Of a stretch of DNA of 64,000 nucleotides, positions 45,168 through 53,876 are shown one piece after another. Within the stretch, counting starts at the first letter, position 1, and the number at the start of each line of letters is the position of its first letter. The position numbers and the translations under genes are program-made. The stretch covers positions 62,001 to 126,000 of the forward strand of contig JAJRRO010000018.1 of NCBI GenBank assembly GCA_024279425.1. The letters are read 5' to 3'. Under the pieces are notes generated by a model. It had not been told where the DNA came from and did no database searches. It was given only the letters and a program-made list of their open reading frames with translations. Source of the stretch: Bacteroidota bacterium (GTDB lineage Bacteria; Bacteroidota; Bacteroidia; Flavobacteriales; Flavobacteriaceae).

Positions 45168-45195
45168 AATCCCGGCCAAGGCCGGGATTTATTTT
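45168..45195. terminator. Bidirectional intrinsic terminator
   Basis: AATCCCGGCC pairs with GGCCGGGATT around AA/AG, a 9-10 bp hairpin with T-rich DNA on the plus side (TTTATTTT) and TTATAGTTTTA on the minus side. It lies between two converging genes and probably serves both. Confidence 0.85.
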
Positions 45196-45197
45196 AA

Positions 45198-45869
45198 TTA
45201 ATCCTTAATATAGACCCTCCCCCCGGCCAATGTCTTTTTATTGACATTTTTAGGGTTACCATACACATAAACATCGCCCCCGGCCTTTACATTTATATCC
45301 ACCTTATCCGAAGCGAATACCTCCGCCTCTCCTGCAGCGGTAATTTTCACATCGGTATTTGCAGTTTTAAGCTCTCGACCCTTAAAAACACCGCCTGTAT
45401 TCAGGACTACCCATTGGTTATTGGCCAAACCGGAAGCTTCAACAACACCTCCTGTTACAGCGCGAACCTCCAAATTTATTACATTTAAGCCTACTTTTAT
45501 CTTCGCACCCTCCTGAGCCTTTAATTCAATATGATCTTGTTTTAATAACTCATTACTAACAATTTTTGCCCCTTCGTTAGCATCAATCACATCTAAATAT
45601 TTATAGTAGACCTCAATAAATGTATCCTCTCCCTGAAACTTTTTGTCCAATTGCATTTTTAATTTTAAAGTGCCATTGGTGTTGACAACTTTAATCTCAT
45701 GGACATTTTTCCCTTTGATCATCACCTTATTTTCGTCGGCTTTTATAAGATTTACTTCAATGAGATCAAATACTTTTATTTTATTAAAATCCCCGACTTC
45801 TTTATCAACAATTTGAGCAAACGTGTTTGCCGAAACCAATGCTAAAAGCAAAATCAATAGTTTTTTCAT
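45198..45869 (-). CDS. Head GIN domain (DUF2807) exported protein
   Basis: A 223-residue protein with a signal peptide (MKKLLILLLALVSANTFAQ). The remainder is a single-stranded right-handed beta-helix-like head GIN domain: VGDFNKIKVFDLIEVNLIKAD at the start and repeated short strands (GGVVEASGLANNQWVVLNTGG, then ELKTANTDVKITAAGEAEV). Such proteins are probably extracellular or periplasmic adhesin-like scaffolds; no enzymatic residues are apparent. A second, divergent head GIN protein, a lipoprotein, is at 54840-55685. Confidence 0.85.
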   Translation of the reverse strand: MKKLLILLLALVSANTFAQIVDKEVGDFNKIKVFDLIEVNLIKADENKVMIKGKNVHEIKVVNTNGTLKLKMQLDKKFQGEDTFIEVYYKYLDVIDANEGAKIVSNELLKQDHIELKAQEGAKIKVGLNVINLEVRAVTGGVVEASGLANNQWVVLNTGGVFKGRELKTANTDVKITAAGEAEVFASDKVDINVKAGGDVYVYGNPKNVNKKTLAGGRVYIKD

Positions 45870-45933
45870 TGTATGTCCTTTATTTATTCTATTTAAGGAT
45901 GACCTAAAAACTCGATTGTTACACTTTAAAAAT

Positions 45934-45965
45934 AAAAAAACCCGACTGTTTCGCCGGGATTTTTT
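45934..45965 (-). terminator. Intrinsic terminator ending the pheA operon
   Basis: On the minus strand CCCGGC (45953-45958) pairs with GTCGGG (45941-45946) around GAAACA, with flanking A/T runs extending the stem, then TTTTTTTATTTTT. It directly follows the stop of the DAHP synthase gene, so it ends the pheA-to-DAHP synthase transcript. Confidence 0.88.
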
Positions 45966-47048
45966 TTAACCATTAATTATTTTTTCCTGATGGTTAATCG
46001 ACTCTTGGTGAATCGCCTTGAACAATCGAAGAACAAATTCCTCACTCAAGCCTTTTGATTCTCCTTCAAGAATCATGGCTCCAAGAATTTGATTCCATCT
46101 ATTGCTTTGAAGCACAGCCACATTCTTCTGTTTTTTCAATGTACCTATACCGTCAGAAATCTTCATGCGCTTACCAAGGGCATCGATCAATTGGCTATCG
46201 ATAATATCAATTTGTGCCCTAAGATTACTTAATTGATTTTTATATTCAGCTTCCTCATTTGATTCTTTTCGAATTTGCAGATCTTTCATAATCTGAATTA
46301 AGACTCTCGGTGTTACTTGCTGTGCGGCATCACTCCAAGCGTTATCAGGGTCATAATGTGTCTCAATAATCAGTCCATCAAAGTTGAGGTCCAAGGCCGT
46401 TTGAGAAACATCGAAAATCATATCTCTATTTCCTGTAATATGCGATGGGTCATTTATTATCGGCAAATCAGGGAACTTGGTCTGTAATTCAATAGGTAAT
46501 TGCCATTCGGGAATATTCCTATATTTTGATTTCTCATAGGTAGAAAAACCTCTATGTATTACCCCAAGTTTTTTGATATTGGCAGTACTTAGTCTTTCAA
46601 CAGCACCTAACCACAACGACAAATCTGGGTTTACCGGGTTCTTGACCAGCACTATTTGATCAGTGCCTTGCAACGCATCGGCTATTTCCTGTACAATAAA
46701 TGGACTAACCGTAGAACGAGCTCCGATCCATAGTAAATCTATATCATGTTCCAAAGCCAATTCAACATGGGCCCTATTTGCTACTTCGGTTGCAGTTTTC
46801 AAACCTGTTTCTTCCTTTACTTTTTGTAGCCATTTAAGGCCTAAAGCGCCAACACCCTCAAAGTTACCAGGACGTGTTCTTGGTTTCCAGATACCAGCTC
46901 GGAAATAGTTTACATCAGTATCTTTTAATTCGTGCGCTATCTTCAACACCTGATCTTCAGTTTCTGCACTACATGGTCCTGCGATTACCAACGGATGATC
47001 TAATCCTAAATCGTCCAACCATGTTCTCATTTGTTTTGAATTCTCCAT
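45966..47048 (-). CDS. Bifunctional DAHP synthase / chorismate mutase
   Basis: A 360-residue fusion. The N-terminal DAHP synthase (about 1-265, small AroAbeta/KDO8P-like type) shows PLVIAGPCSAETEDQVL, FRAGIWKPRTRPGNFEGVG and NDPSHITGNRDMIFD. The C-terminal chorismate mutase of the AroQ type (about 270-355) shows NLRAQIDIIDSQLIDALGKR. It makes the first committed intermediate of the shikimate pathway and converts chorismate to prephenate, the substrate for the tyrA and pheA products coded just upstream. It is the last gene of the operon under the Phe/Tyr-rich leader. The fused mutase may also serve as an allosteric sensor. Confidence 0.95.
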   Translation of the reverse strand: MENSKQMRTWLDDLGLDHPLVIAGPCSAETEDQVLKIAHELKDTDVNYFRAGIWKPRTRPGNFEGVGALGLKWLQKVKEETGLKTATEVANRAHVELALEHDIDLLWIGARSTVSPFIVQEIADALQGTDQIVLVKNPVNPDLSLWLGAVERLSTANIKKLGVIHRGFSTYEKSKYRNIPEWQLPIELQTKFPDLPIINDPSHITGNRDMIFDVSQTALDLNFDGLIIETHYDPDNAWSDAAQQVTPRVLIQIMKDLQIRKESNEEAEYKNQLSNLRAQIDIIDSQLIDALGKRMKISDGIGTLKKQKNVAVLQSNRWNQILGAMILEGESKGLSEEFVLRLFKAIHQESINHQEKIING

Positions 47049-47061
47049 TTTTAGTGTACTA

Positions 47062-47919
47062 TTATTTGTTAAGTGGTATCCCTTTTAATATTCCCTTTAT
47101 TTTATTGGTATTGTTCATTTCATTATAAATGCCCTCATAATCTTCATTAAGTAGCAACTTTTTAAAGTCTTGTAAATTCTCAATATACTCTTCAAGGGTT
47201 TCAATCACGTTCTCCTTGTTCTGTTCGAAAATAGGAGTCCACATAGCGGGTGAACTTTTTGCCAAACGCACTGTGCTTTCGAACCCACTACCCGCCATGT
47301 CAAAGATATCGCGTTCATTTTTCTCTTTCTCAATAACCGTTTTCCCTAACATAAACGAACTTATGTGTGATAAATGGGATACATAGGCAATGTGTTTGTC
47401 ATGTGCCTCTGGGTTCATATACCTAATACGCATTCCCATTTTTTGAAAAAGTTCGAGTGCTATTTCTTGAAGTTTGAACGCCGTCTTTTCTACTTCACAG
47501 ATAATATTGGTCTTTCCTTCATACAATCTTTCGATAGCCGCTGAAGGGCCTGAAAATTCCGTACCTGCTATTGGGTGGCAGGCCAAGAAGTTTCTCCTTT
47601 TGGAATGATCAGCCAAGCTTTTGCAAAGGGCGAACTTGGTAGAACCGGCGTCAATCACGAGGCAATCATCATTTACGGCATCTAATATTATGGGTAGCTC
47701 TGTCAGCATAACATCAACAGGAATACTTACAATCACAATATTGGCCAAATGCAATTCGTCATAACCAGATTTGATATCTATAAGGCCTAATGCCAATGCC
47801 TCATCCAAATGCTGTGGGTCATTGTCCACACCATATATTTTTGCATTGGGATCAAGCCTTTTTATGTCTTTGGCCATTGAACCCCCAATTAATCCGATAC
47901 CGATTACAAATACGTTCAT
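47062..47919 (-). CDS. tyrA: Prephenate dehydrogenase TyrA
   Basis: A 285-residue NAD(P)-dependent enzyme of tyrosine synthesis. The dinucleotide-binding motif is VFVIGIGLIGGSMAKDIK at residues 3-20. SKR/HPIAGTEFSGP near 113 contains the catalytic His region (FLACHPIAGTEF). There is no mutase or ACT domain, so feedback control is not obvious in the protein. It starts 1 base after the aminotransferase stop and is followed after 13 bases by the DAHP synthase gene. Confidence 0.94.
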   Translation of the reverse strand: MNVFVIGIGLIGGSMAKDIKRLDPNAKIYGVDNDPQHLDEALALGLIDIKSGYDELHLANIVIVSIPVDVMLTELPIILDAVNDDCLVIDAGSTKFALCKSLADHSKRRNFLACHPIAGTEFSGPSAAIERLYEGKTNIICEVEKTAFKLQEIALELFQKMGMRIRYMNPEAHDKHIAYVSHLSHISSFMLGKTVIEKEKNERDIFDMAGSGFESTVRLAKSSPAMWTPIFEQNKENVIETLEEYIENLQDFKKLLLNEDYEGIYNEMNNTNKIKGILKGIPLNK

Positions 47920-47920
47920 T

Positions 47921-49066
47921 TTAAAATCTATCTAATGCTTCTTTTATTTTTTCTTCTTTCACACACAATGAAAACCGGATGTAACCTTCTCCGTTACTTC
48001 CGAAGATAGTTCCTGGTGCAATAAAAACATCCTTATCGGCAAGCACATTATCTATGAATTCTTCCGAACCTTGTACACCTGTAGGTAGTTTGGCCCAAAT
48101 GAACATCCCCACTGCATTACGATCGTATGTGCAATTTAGTTTATCAGCCAAAGCAAATATCAATTCCCTTCGTGCTGTGTAAACCTCATCCAAGGAGTTG
48201 AACCAGTCCTGTCCGCTGGCCAAAGCCGCTATGGCCCCTTTTTGAATGCCATAGAACATACCGGAATCCATATTGCTTTTCACCTTTAAAATTGCATTGA
48301 TATGTGCTGCATTTCCCAAAACCATTCCTACACGCCAACCGGCCATATTAAAGGTTTTACTCAAAGAGTTAAGCTCTAATGCCGTTTTTTTGGCCTCCGG
48401 AACACCTAAAATACTTATGGCGTCATTGTTCAGAACAAAACTATAAGGATTGTCATTCACCAATAATATTTGGTTTGCTTTTGCAAACTGTACCAATTGC
48501 TGAAGTTGTATTTTACTAGCAGTCGCACCCGTTGGCATATGCGGATAACTCACCCACATTAGCTTAACTTTGGACAGGTCTTGCTTTTGCAACTTCTCTA
48601 AATCTGGGAACCAGCCGTTTTCTGCATATAGATCATATTGTCTGGGAACTGCTCCCACAAGCTTGGTAACCGATGTATATGTGGGATACCCCGGATTTGG
48701 AATCAATGCTTCATCTCCCGGATTTAAAAAGGCCATGCTTATATGCATTATCCCTTCTTTGGAACCCATTAATGGTAATATTTCTGTATTGGGATCTGCA
48801 ATTACACCAAATTTCGATGCATAAAACTCAGCAATTGACTCCCGAAGCTCTGGTAATCCCTGATAACTCTGATATTGATGCGCGCCAACATCCATAATGG
48901 ATTGTTGGATGGATTTGATAACATCTTTAGAAGGAATTAGGTCAGGACTACCAATCCCCATATTAATGATGGGCCTACCCTTAGCAATAAGCCCACGTAC
49001 CTCTCTCAATTTTTTAGAGAAATAATATTCTTCTACGGTTTTTAATCTATCTGCGGTACGAATCAT
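47921..49066 (-). CDS. PLP-dependent class I/II aminotransferase
   Basis: A 381-residue fold-type I aminotransferase. The Schiff-base Lys is in LNSLSKTFNMAGWRVG near residue 230; NPGYPTYTSV near 115 and NDNPYSF near 195 hold the cofactor, and IRFSLC near the C-terminus supplies the carboxylate-binding Arg. Set between pheA and tyrA, it most likely aminates phenylpyruvate and 4-hydroxyphenylpyruvate (or prephenate). That substrate is inferred from position; an aspartate or LL-DAP aminotransferase role cannot be ruled out. It overlaps the pheA stop by four bases (ATGA). Confidence 0.9.
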   Translation of the reverse strand: MIRTADRLKTVEEYYFSKKLREVRGLIAKGRPIINMGIGSPDLIPSKDVIKSIQQSIMDVGAHQYQSYQGLPELRESIAEFYASKFGVIADPNTEILPLMGSKEGIMHISMAFLNPGDEALIPNPGYPTYTSVTKLVGAVPRQYDLYAENGWFPDLEKLQKQDLSKVKLMWVSYPHMPTGATASKIQLQQLVQFAKANQILLVNDNPYSFVLNNDAISILGVPEAKKTALELNSLSKTFNMAGWRVGMVLGNAAHINAILKVKSNMDSGMFYGIQKGAIAALASGQDWFNSLDEVYTARRELIFALADKLNCTYDRNAVGMFIWAKLPTGVQGSEEFIDNVLADKDVFIAPGTIFGSNGEGYIRFSLCVKEEKIKEALDRF

Positions 49067-49890
49067 ATTCTGGCATTTTTATATTCGCCTAAAACCCTGA
49101 AATCCTCCGACATTATTTTCAAAAGAGATTTTGCCTTGGCAAAATTATCATATTTGTCAAAGGTAACATCAACAAAAAAGGCATATTTCCAAGGAGATTC
49201 AATAATCGGCAAGGACTGTATTTTGGTCAGGTTAAGATTGCAATCGCTCATGACGTTCAAAACCGTGGCCAAACTTCCCCTTTTATGGTCAGTAACAAAT
49301 CGCAAAGATGCCTTGTTGATCTCCTCTTTGGGCAATTCCTTATTTTGGGTCTTTATAATGATAAATCGGGTTGAATTGTTCTTGATGGTCTGAATCTCAG
49401 GGGCAATAATTTCCAAATCATACAAATCTGCCGCAACAGAGGGTGCTATGGCAGCAATACCCTTTAATTGCTTGTCATGAATTTGTTTGGCAGTTTTAGC
49501 AGTATCGACATCCTCTACCATTTTAATATGCGGTTTGGTCTTCAAAAATTCACGGCATTGCAACAAAGCCATGGGGTGGGAACGCACTTCGGTAATTTCA
49601 TCGACCGTTTGTTCCTTTAATGCCATCAAATTATGATGGATGTTCAAATAGTGTTCGCCGATAATGTGTAAATTATTGTCATAGACCAAAGCATAATTTG
49701 GGATTATTGAGCCCGCTATCGAATTCTCAATGGCCATAACCGCTTTATCAGCCGTGGAATCAAGCAAATCATCGACCAGACCGTGAAAGGACATACATTC
49801 GACCAAATCTATATCATCATCAAAATACTCCCGTACTACTTGATGATGATTAGAACCCTTTATTCCCTGTATGGCTATTTTTAAACCCAT
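49063..49890 (-). CDS. pheA: Prephenate dehydratase PheA (monofunctional, with ACT domain)
   Basis: A 275-residue enzyme converting prephenate to phenylpyruvate. The PDT domain (about 1-185) has AVMAIENSIAGSIIPNYAL and the active-site NNSTRFIII. The ACT domain (about 195-270) reads ASLRFVTDHKRGSLATVLN and IQSLPIIESPWKYAFF; in this family ESP binds Phe for feedback inhibition. Unlike E. coli PheA there is no mutase domain; that activity is fused to the DAHP synthase at the far end of the operon. It is the first structural gene after a Phe/Tyr leader and attenuator. Confidence 0.95.
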   Translation of the reverse strand: MGLKIAIQGIKGSNHHQVVREYFDDDIDLVECMSFHGLVDDLLDSTADKAVMAIENSIAGSIIPNYALVYDNNLHIIGEHYLNIHHNLMALKEQTVDEITEVRSHPMALLQCREFLKTKPHIKMVEDVDTAKTAKQIHDKQLKGIAAIAPSVAADLYDLEIIAPEIQTIKNNSTRFIIIKTQNKELPKEEINKASLRFVTDHKRGSLATVLNVMSDCNLNLTKIQSLPIIESPWKYAFFVDVTFDKYDNFAKAKSLLKIMSEDFRVLGEYKNARI

Positions 49891-49929
49891 TACTTTATTT
49901 TTCGTAAGCTAATACCTAATCTTTTTAAC

Positions 49930-49956
49930 AAAAAAAGTCCCGTTTTTCACGGGACT
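49930..49956 (-). terminator. Attenuator terminator before pheA
   Basis: A perfect 8-bp stem, AGTCCCGT with ACGGGACT, loop GAAAA, followed on the minus strand by six T. It lies 40 bases upstream of the pheA start and in the same direction, so it would stop transcription before the operon. Confidence 0.92.
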
Positions 49957-49982
49957 CAATGTTATATTTTGTTTGCATTACA

Positions 49983-50054
49983 CTACAACAGTCCCGTTTC
50001 TTTCCTAAAAAAGAAGAAAAAATAAAAACTGTTATAGAAATACTGCTTTGTCAT
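49983..50054 (-). CDS. pheL: Phe/Tyr-rich leader peptide
   Basis: A 23-residue ORF beginning ATG at 50054 after an A-rich AATAAA context and ending TAG at 49983-49985. It has seven Phe and three Tyr: MTKQYFYNSFYFFFFF covers the first sixteen residues, with five consecutive Phe codons at positions 12-16. Its codon content matches the products of the operon it precedes, pheA and tyrA. Too short for standard ORF callers. Confidence 0.88.
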   Translation of the reverse strand: MTKQYFYNSFYFFFFFRKETGLL

Positions 50055-50099
50055 TTTATTGCAAAATCTTCCGCTAAGGTAATTATTAAATTTAAAAAT

Positions 50100-50135
50100 C
50101 AAATTTTATACCTGTCTTTTTTTGTTTTTCTCAAA
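50100..50135 (-). promoter_or_regulatory. Possible promoter of the pheA leader
   Basis: On the minus strand TTTG (50132-50135) is followed after 21 bases by TATAAAATTTG (50100-50110), close to the TTTG / TAnnTTTG pattern but with one extra base in the -7 box. Transcription starting near 50093 would give a leader of about 40 bases before the leader ORF. Confidence 0.35.
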
Positions 50136-50142
50136 TAATGCC

Positions 50143-50160
50143 GAATTCTTTAAAGAATTC
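50143..50160. repeat. Perfect 18-bp palindrome upstream of the pheA promoter
   Basis: GAATTCTTTAAAGAATTC is a perfect palindrome without a spacer, 8 bases upstream of the possible -33 box. CTTTAAA recurs just beside it (50160-50167). It could be an operator for a dimeric regulator, but AT-rich palindromes also arise by chance. Confidence 0.45.
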
Positions 50161-50275
50161 CTTTAAAAAAAGACTTTTTATTGGGAATAGCAGAGTCAAT
50201 GCCAGATTTGACCTTGTTCTAAAAAGAATATATGGAATTTAAATTTAGCATAGCGTACTGCTAAAACGTATGATT

Positions 50276-53200
50276 CTATTCCAAATGTTCAACGCCTCCA
50301 TCAAAAAAATAACTGAACCTATCAACATAACGGTTGAATACCATATTTTCTTCTTCGGAAAGTTTCATATCACTATTTAAAACAAGAATATCTACAATTC
50401 TTTTGTAAGCAGATATATCTCCTATAATATTCTCAAATTTTTCGTACTGTTCATTTCGTGGAATGTTAGCATAGTAAATCAACCTTTCTTGATATATCAG
50501 TTTAAGTTGATTAAACAATTCTCGAGCTTTGTCTATTTCCCCGACTTTATAGTACCCATTAATAAAGGGTTCGACGAACGTAAAATATCCGAAAAATTCC
50601 AAGGGCATATTTTTCATAGCGATTTCAAGAACCTCCTTCGCTCGTTCTAACTTGCCCTCATTAATCAATGCCTCTATTAAACGAGTGAGACTAATACGAA
50701 AAGAAATGCCTTGTCTTCTAGTTTGCGGGTCATGATATATATTCGCATCACCAGAATTACCCCATTGCCATTTCTTAACAATATCATACAATAAATCCGA
50801 ATCAATCCTGCCTTTATCAAAAATGCTTTGATTCTTGGTTCTTATTGGCACGAGTTTGTATGCAAGTCCATCCAGTTGCAGATAATCACTCATCCAGATA
50901 TATTCTTCCTCATCAAAGCTACCTCCTGAAAAATATATGGGTCTTTCCCAATCGTTATCGGCAATAATGTCGAGCATCATTAATCTACTTTTGCTGATTC
51001 CAGTTTTTGGTAAGTCAATATCAATAAAATCTACAATCTTATCTGAATCCTTCAAAGCAACCAAACCTGTTTCCAAAACCTTTTTTTTGTCAACTGGTAT
51101 TCTTATCTTATTTGTAGGATAAAAAACAGCGTCCAAATAGTTTTTGGAATAATCATCAATGTTCTTACCCTGTTTTTGAATAAGGCTTTTGAGTTTCGTT
51201 CGAGGCTCATCACTTCCTACCCACTTTATAAAGTCTTTTATTACCCAGCGATTAGATGTTAACGGGGCATAATAGATATAATCACGAGAACCATAGGTGT
51301 ACAAATCGTGTGTCAATTGTGAAGGAATCGGTTCGCTTTTATATGCCTTTCGCTTCATCTGGTCGATATACCAAGGGAAATGAAGATACGTCGAAATTAT
51401 AATCCTTGTATCAGTGCGGTAGTTTTCAATATCCTGGGCATACCAAAGAGGAAAAGTATCTATATCTCCAATAGTAAAAAGGATGGCATTGGCATTTTCT
51501 TGAGTGGAATCTAAATATGCCTTTGCCATTGAAAGTGCTGTAAACCTATTGGATCGGTCATGATCATCCCAATTTTGGCCGGCCATTACTCCTGGTACAG
51601 TAACTAGACATGTGAGGATTACCAAAGGGCTTAAAATTTGAGGAGCAATCAGCTTTCGGAGCACATCAAATAAGCCGTAAACCCCTATGCCTATCCATAC
51701 TGCGAAAACGTAAAAAGATCCAACCAATGAATAATCTCTTTCCCGTGGCTGAAAAATTGTCGGATTGGTATAAAATTGTATGGCAATTCCGGTAAAGACA
51801 AAGAAAACAAAGAGTACCCAAAATTGTTTTGGGTTTTTTCTGGCCTGATATATCAAACCTATGACGCCTAAGATTAAGGGTAAAAAGAAATAGGTATTAC
51901 GTCCTTTATTATTTTTAATCTCACTTGGTAGCTTTGCCAAGCTTCCAAGTCTCAGTTCATCTATGAAATCAATACCACTAATCCAATTACCATGATTATT
52001 GTATTGACCTTGTACATCATCTTGCTTCCCAACAAAATTCCACATAAGGTACCGCCAGTACATATATCCAAACTGAAAACTGAACATATAATCTAGGTTC
52101 TGAAATACGCTAGGTGACTCGACATCTATATACTCCTTGAATTCGTTCAAAAATTCAACATAGTCCTCAATGTTTATATCCCCTAGGGTATAATCCTCTT
52201 TGAATTGGCTTATTGTTGTTTTCAATTCTTCACTTGATCTATATACTGATTTTATCTTAAATTTCAATACCCCAAAATATCGCATGTAATTCTCAGCATT
52301 CTGATTGCTCCACATTCGCGGCAAGATACCTACATGCTTTTTATTGTGTCCTCGTAAAGCGTCTTTATAATGGTTGACAATAACATACCTGCCTAGTTTT
52401 AAATCCTTTACATATTTAGGTCTCTCATCCTCAGTTTCTTCAGAGGAAGCAAAGGCGTCTGAATAATAAGCTCCGTAAAATGGACTGTCGGTACTTGGAT
52501 ATTGCTCTCTATTGTAATAGGCCAATAATGAAAGGGCCTCTGAGGGGTCATTTTCATTAATCACGACCTTAGAGCTGGCACGTATGGGTAGCATGAGCCA
52601 AGAAGAAAATCCAAGCAGTATAAACAGCATACTGAGAATAACGGTATTGGTCTTCTTCATGTTCCTTTTTCGGGTGTGTCGCAATGCAATATAAAAGATA
52701 GAAATAAATAAAATTACCATGATGATAGTACCCGAATTAAATGGCAGTCCGAAGGTATTCACAAAAAATATTTCGCTCCATCCAAACAATTTAAGCACGT
52801 AGGTCAATGAGAATTTAAAGATGAGCATCAAAATTGTCACCGCTACTACATTCGCGACCAAAAAGTTCTTTATAGTTATAGTTTTATAGCATTTAAAATA
52901 ATAGAGAAGCCCTATCGAAGGTATGATCAAAAAACCCATAAACTGAATACCAAAGGTCAAACCCACTACAAAAGATATCAGAATGACCCATCTATTGCCT
53001 CTAGAAGTATCCAATTCGTCCGTCCATTGTATTCCCAGCCACAATAAAAATGCCATGATAAAACTGGCCATAGCATACACCTCTGTTTCTACGGCATTGA
53101 ACCAAAAACTGTCTGAAAAGATAAAAGCTGTAGAACCAATGCATCCACTTCCTAAAATTACTACTAAGCTGCTACCAGTAATCTTGTCTTTTTGCGAGAT

Positions 53201-53524
53201 AAGCTTTTTAGTCAAGTTGGTAATCGTCCAAAACATGAAAAGAATAGTGAATGCACTGGATACTACTGATACGTAATTGATCATTTTGGCAATCTGATCA
53301 GACTCCGTGGCAAATATTGCAAAAAAAACCCCAATCATTTGCAATAAAGGTGCTCCAGGAGGGTGGGCAACTTGAAGCTTAGCAGATGTTGCAATATATT
53401 CGCCAGCATCCCAAAAACTTACAGTGGGCTCAATGGTAAGACTGTATGTAATGAAAGCTATAGCGAAGACAACCCATCCTAAAACAAGATTCCACTTCCT
53501 AAATATCTTTACGGTCATTTGCAT
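50276..53524 (-). CDS. DUF2723 large membrane protein (protein O-mannosyltransferase-like)
   Basis: A 1082-residue protein. The N-terminal half has about ten to twelve membrane helices. An early acidic motif, SFWDAGEYIATSAKLQVAHPPGAPLLQMIG (residues 36-65, quoted in part as WDAGEYIATS and HPPGAPLLQ), matches the DUF2723 / GT-C-like fold in which Asp/Glu bind a lipid-linked sugar. A soluble periplasmic half follows from about 600, and the C-terminus has helical repeats (LIEALINEGKLERAKEVLE, TPR-like). It probably transfers sugars to exported proteins, as suggested for the family in Bacteroidota. This is inference. It is divergent from nothing; the pheA leader lies downstream. Confidence 0.88.
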   Translation of the reverse strand: MQMTVKIFRKWNLVLGWVVFAIAFITYSLTIEPTVSFWDAGEYIATSAKLQVAHPPGAPLLQMIGVFFAIFATESDQIAKMINYVSVVSSAFTILFMFWTITNLTKKLISQKDKITGSSLVVILGSGCIGSTAFIFSDSFWFNAVETEVYAMASFIMAFLLWLGIQWTDELDTSRGNRWVILISFVVGLTFGIQFMGFLIIPSIGLLYYFKCYKTITIKNFLVANVVAVTILMLIFKFSLTYVLKLFGWSEIFFVNTFGLPFNSGTIIMVILFISIFYIALRHTRKRNMKKTNTVILSMLFILLGFSSWLMLPIRASSKVVINENDPSEALSLLAYYNREQYPSTDSPFYGAYYSDAFASSEETEDERPKYVKDLKLGRYVIVNHYKDALRGHNKKHVGILPRMWSNQNAENYMRYFGVLKFKIKSVYRSSEELKTTISQFKEDYTLGDINIEDYVEFLNEFKEYIDVESPSVFQNLDYMFSFQFGYMYWRYLMWNFVGKQDDVQGQYNNHGNWISGIDFIDELRLGSLAKLPSEIKNNKGRNTYFFLPLILGVIGLIYQARKNPKQFWVLFVFFVFTGIAIQFYTNPTIFQPRERDYSLVGSFYVFAVWIGIGVYGLFDVLRKLIAPQILSPLVILTCLVTVPGVMAGQNWDDHDRSNRFTALSMAKAYLDSTQENANAILFTIGDIDTFPLWYAQDIENYRTDTRIIISTYLHFPWYIDQMKRKAYKSEPIPSQLTHDLYTYGSRDYIYYAPLTSNRWVIKDFIKWVGSDEPRTKLKSLIQKQGKNIDDYSKNYLDAVFYPTNKIRIPVDKKKVLETGLVALKDSDKIVDFIDIDLPKTGISKSRLMMLDIIADNDWERPIYFSGGSFDEEEYIWMSDYLQLDGLAYKLVPIRTKNQSIFDKGRIDSDLLYDIVKKWQWGNSGDANIYHDPQTRRQGISFRISLTRLIEALINEGKLERAKEVLEIAMKNMPLEFFGYFTFVEPFINGYYKVGEIDKARELFNQLKLIYQERLIYYANIPRNEQYEKFENIIGDISAYKRIVDILVLNSDMKLSEEENMVFNRYVDRFSYFFDGGVEHLE

Positions 53525-53603
53525 AGATTACCCTACACAAATAACCCTAAGAAAAGTATATAATGGAATTTTTAAAGGTCGGATTTAAGTACTAGCACCA
53601 GTA

Positions 53604-53876
53604 CTAATTCCGAATTCCTTGAAATAACTCTTGGCGGCTTGAAACCTTCAACTTGCTATAAATACTTGTAATATGGGTCTTAACCGTACTTAGACTAATG
53701 AAAAGTTTATTGGCAATCTCTTTGTTGCTCTTTCCTGCAAGAATAAGAGCATGAACATTCTTTTCTTGCTTGCTCAAATCAACAATACTATGAGTTTTTT
53801 TTCTTTTTAGAGCAATAACAAAAAACACAAGGCCCGCAATAACGATTCCTGACAGGATATTAACAGCTTTACTAAA
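53604..53876 (-). pseudogene. C-terminal part of a split LuxR-type membrane regulator
   Basis: After the TAA at 53877-53879 the same frame continues FSKAVNILSGIVIAGLVFF, a membrane helix, then KKTHSIVDLSKQEKNVHALI and a LuxR-type helix-turn-helix (LAGKSNKEIANKLFISLSTV, HITSIYSKLKV) to a stop at 53604. A GTG at 53828 could start a 74-residue piece, but it would begin inside the membrane helix. It is best read as the end of the upstream gene after a nonsense mutation. Expression as a free fragment is possible. Confidence 0.8.

Larger units (their letters stand above)
49930..50054 (-). promoter_or_regulatory. pheL: Phenylalanine transcription attenuator of the pheA operon
   Basis: This region has every element of ribosome-mediated attenuation. 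A 23-codon leader ORF (50054-49983) is followed by two mutually exclusive hairpins. The leader's last codons contain ACGGGACT (minus strand, 49990-49997), which can pair with AGTCCCGT (49949-49956) to form an antiterminator. The same AGTCCCGT can instead pair with the identical ACGGGACT (49936-49943) to form the terminator. With Phe (or Tyr) scarce, a ribosome stalled in the Phe run leaves the first arm free and transcription should continue. With enough, the ribosome runs to the stop codon 5 bases past the arm, covers it and the terminator forms. The structure is seen; its operation is inferred from known phe/trp systems. Confidence 0.9.

Noticed and set aside
53584-53603. AGTACT repeats downstream of the LuxR fragment as a terminator
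   Set aside because: The stem is short and not followed by a T-run on the minus strand.
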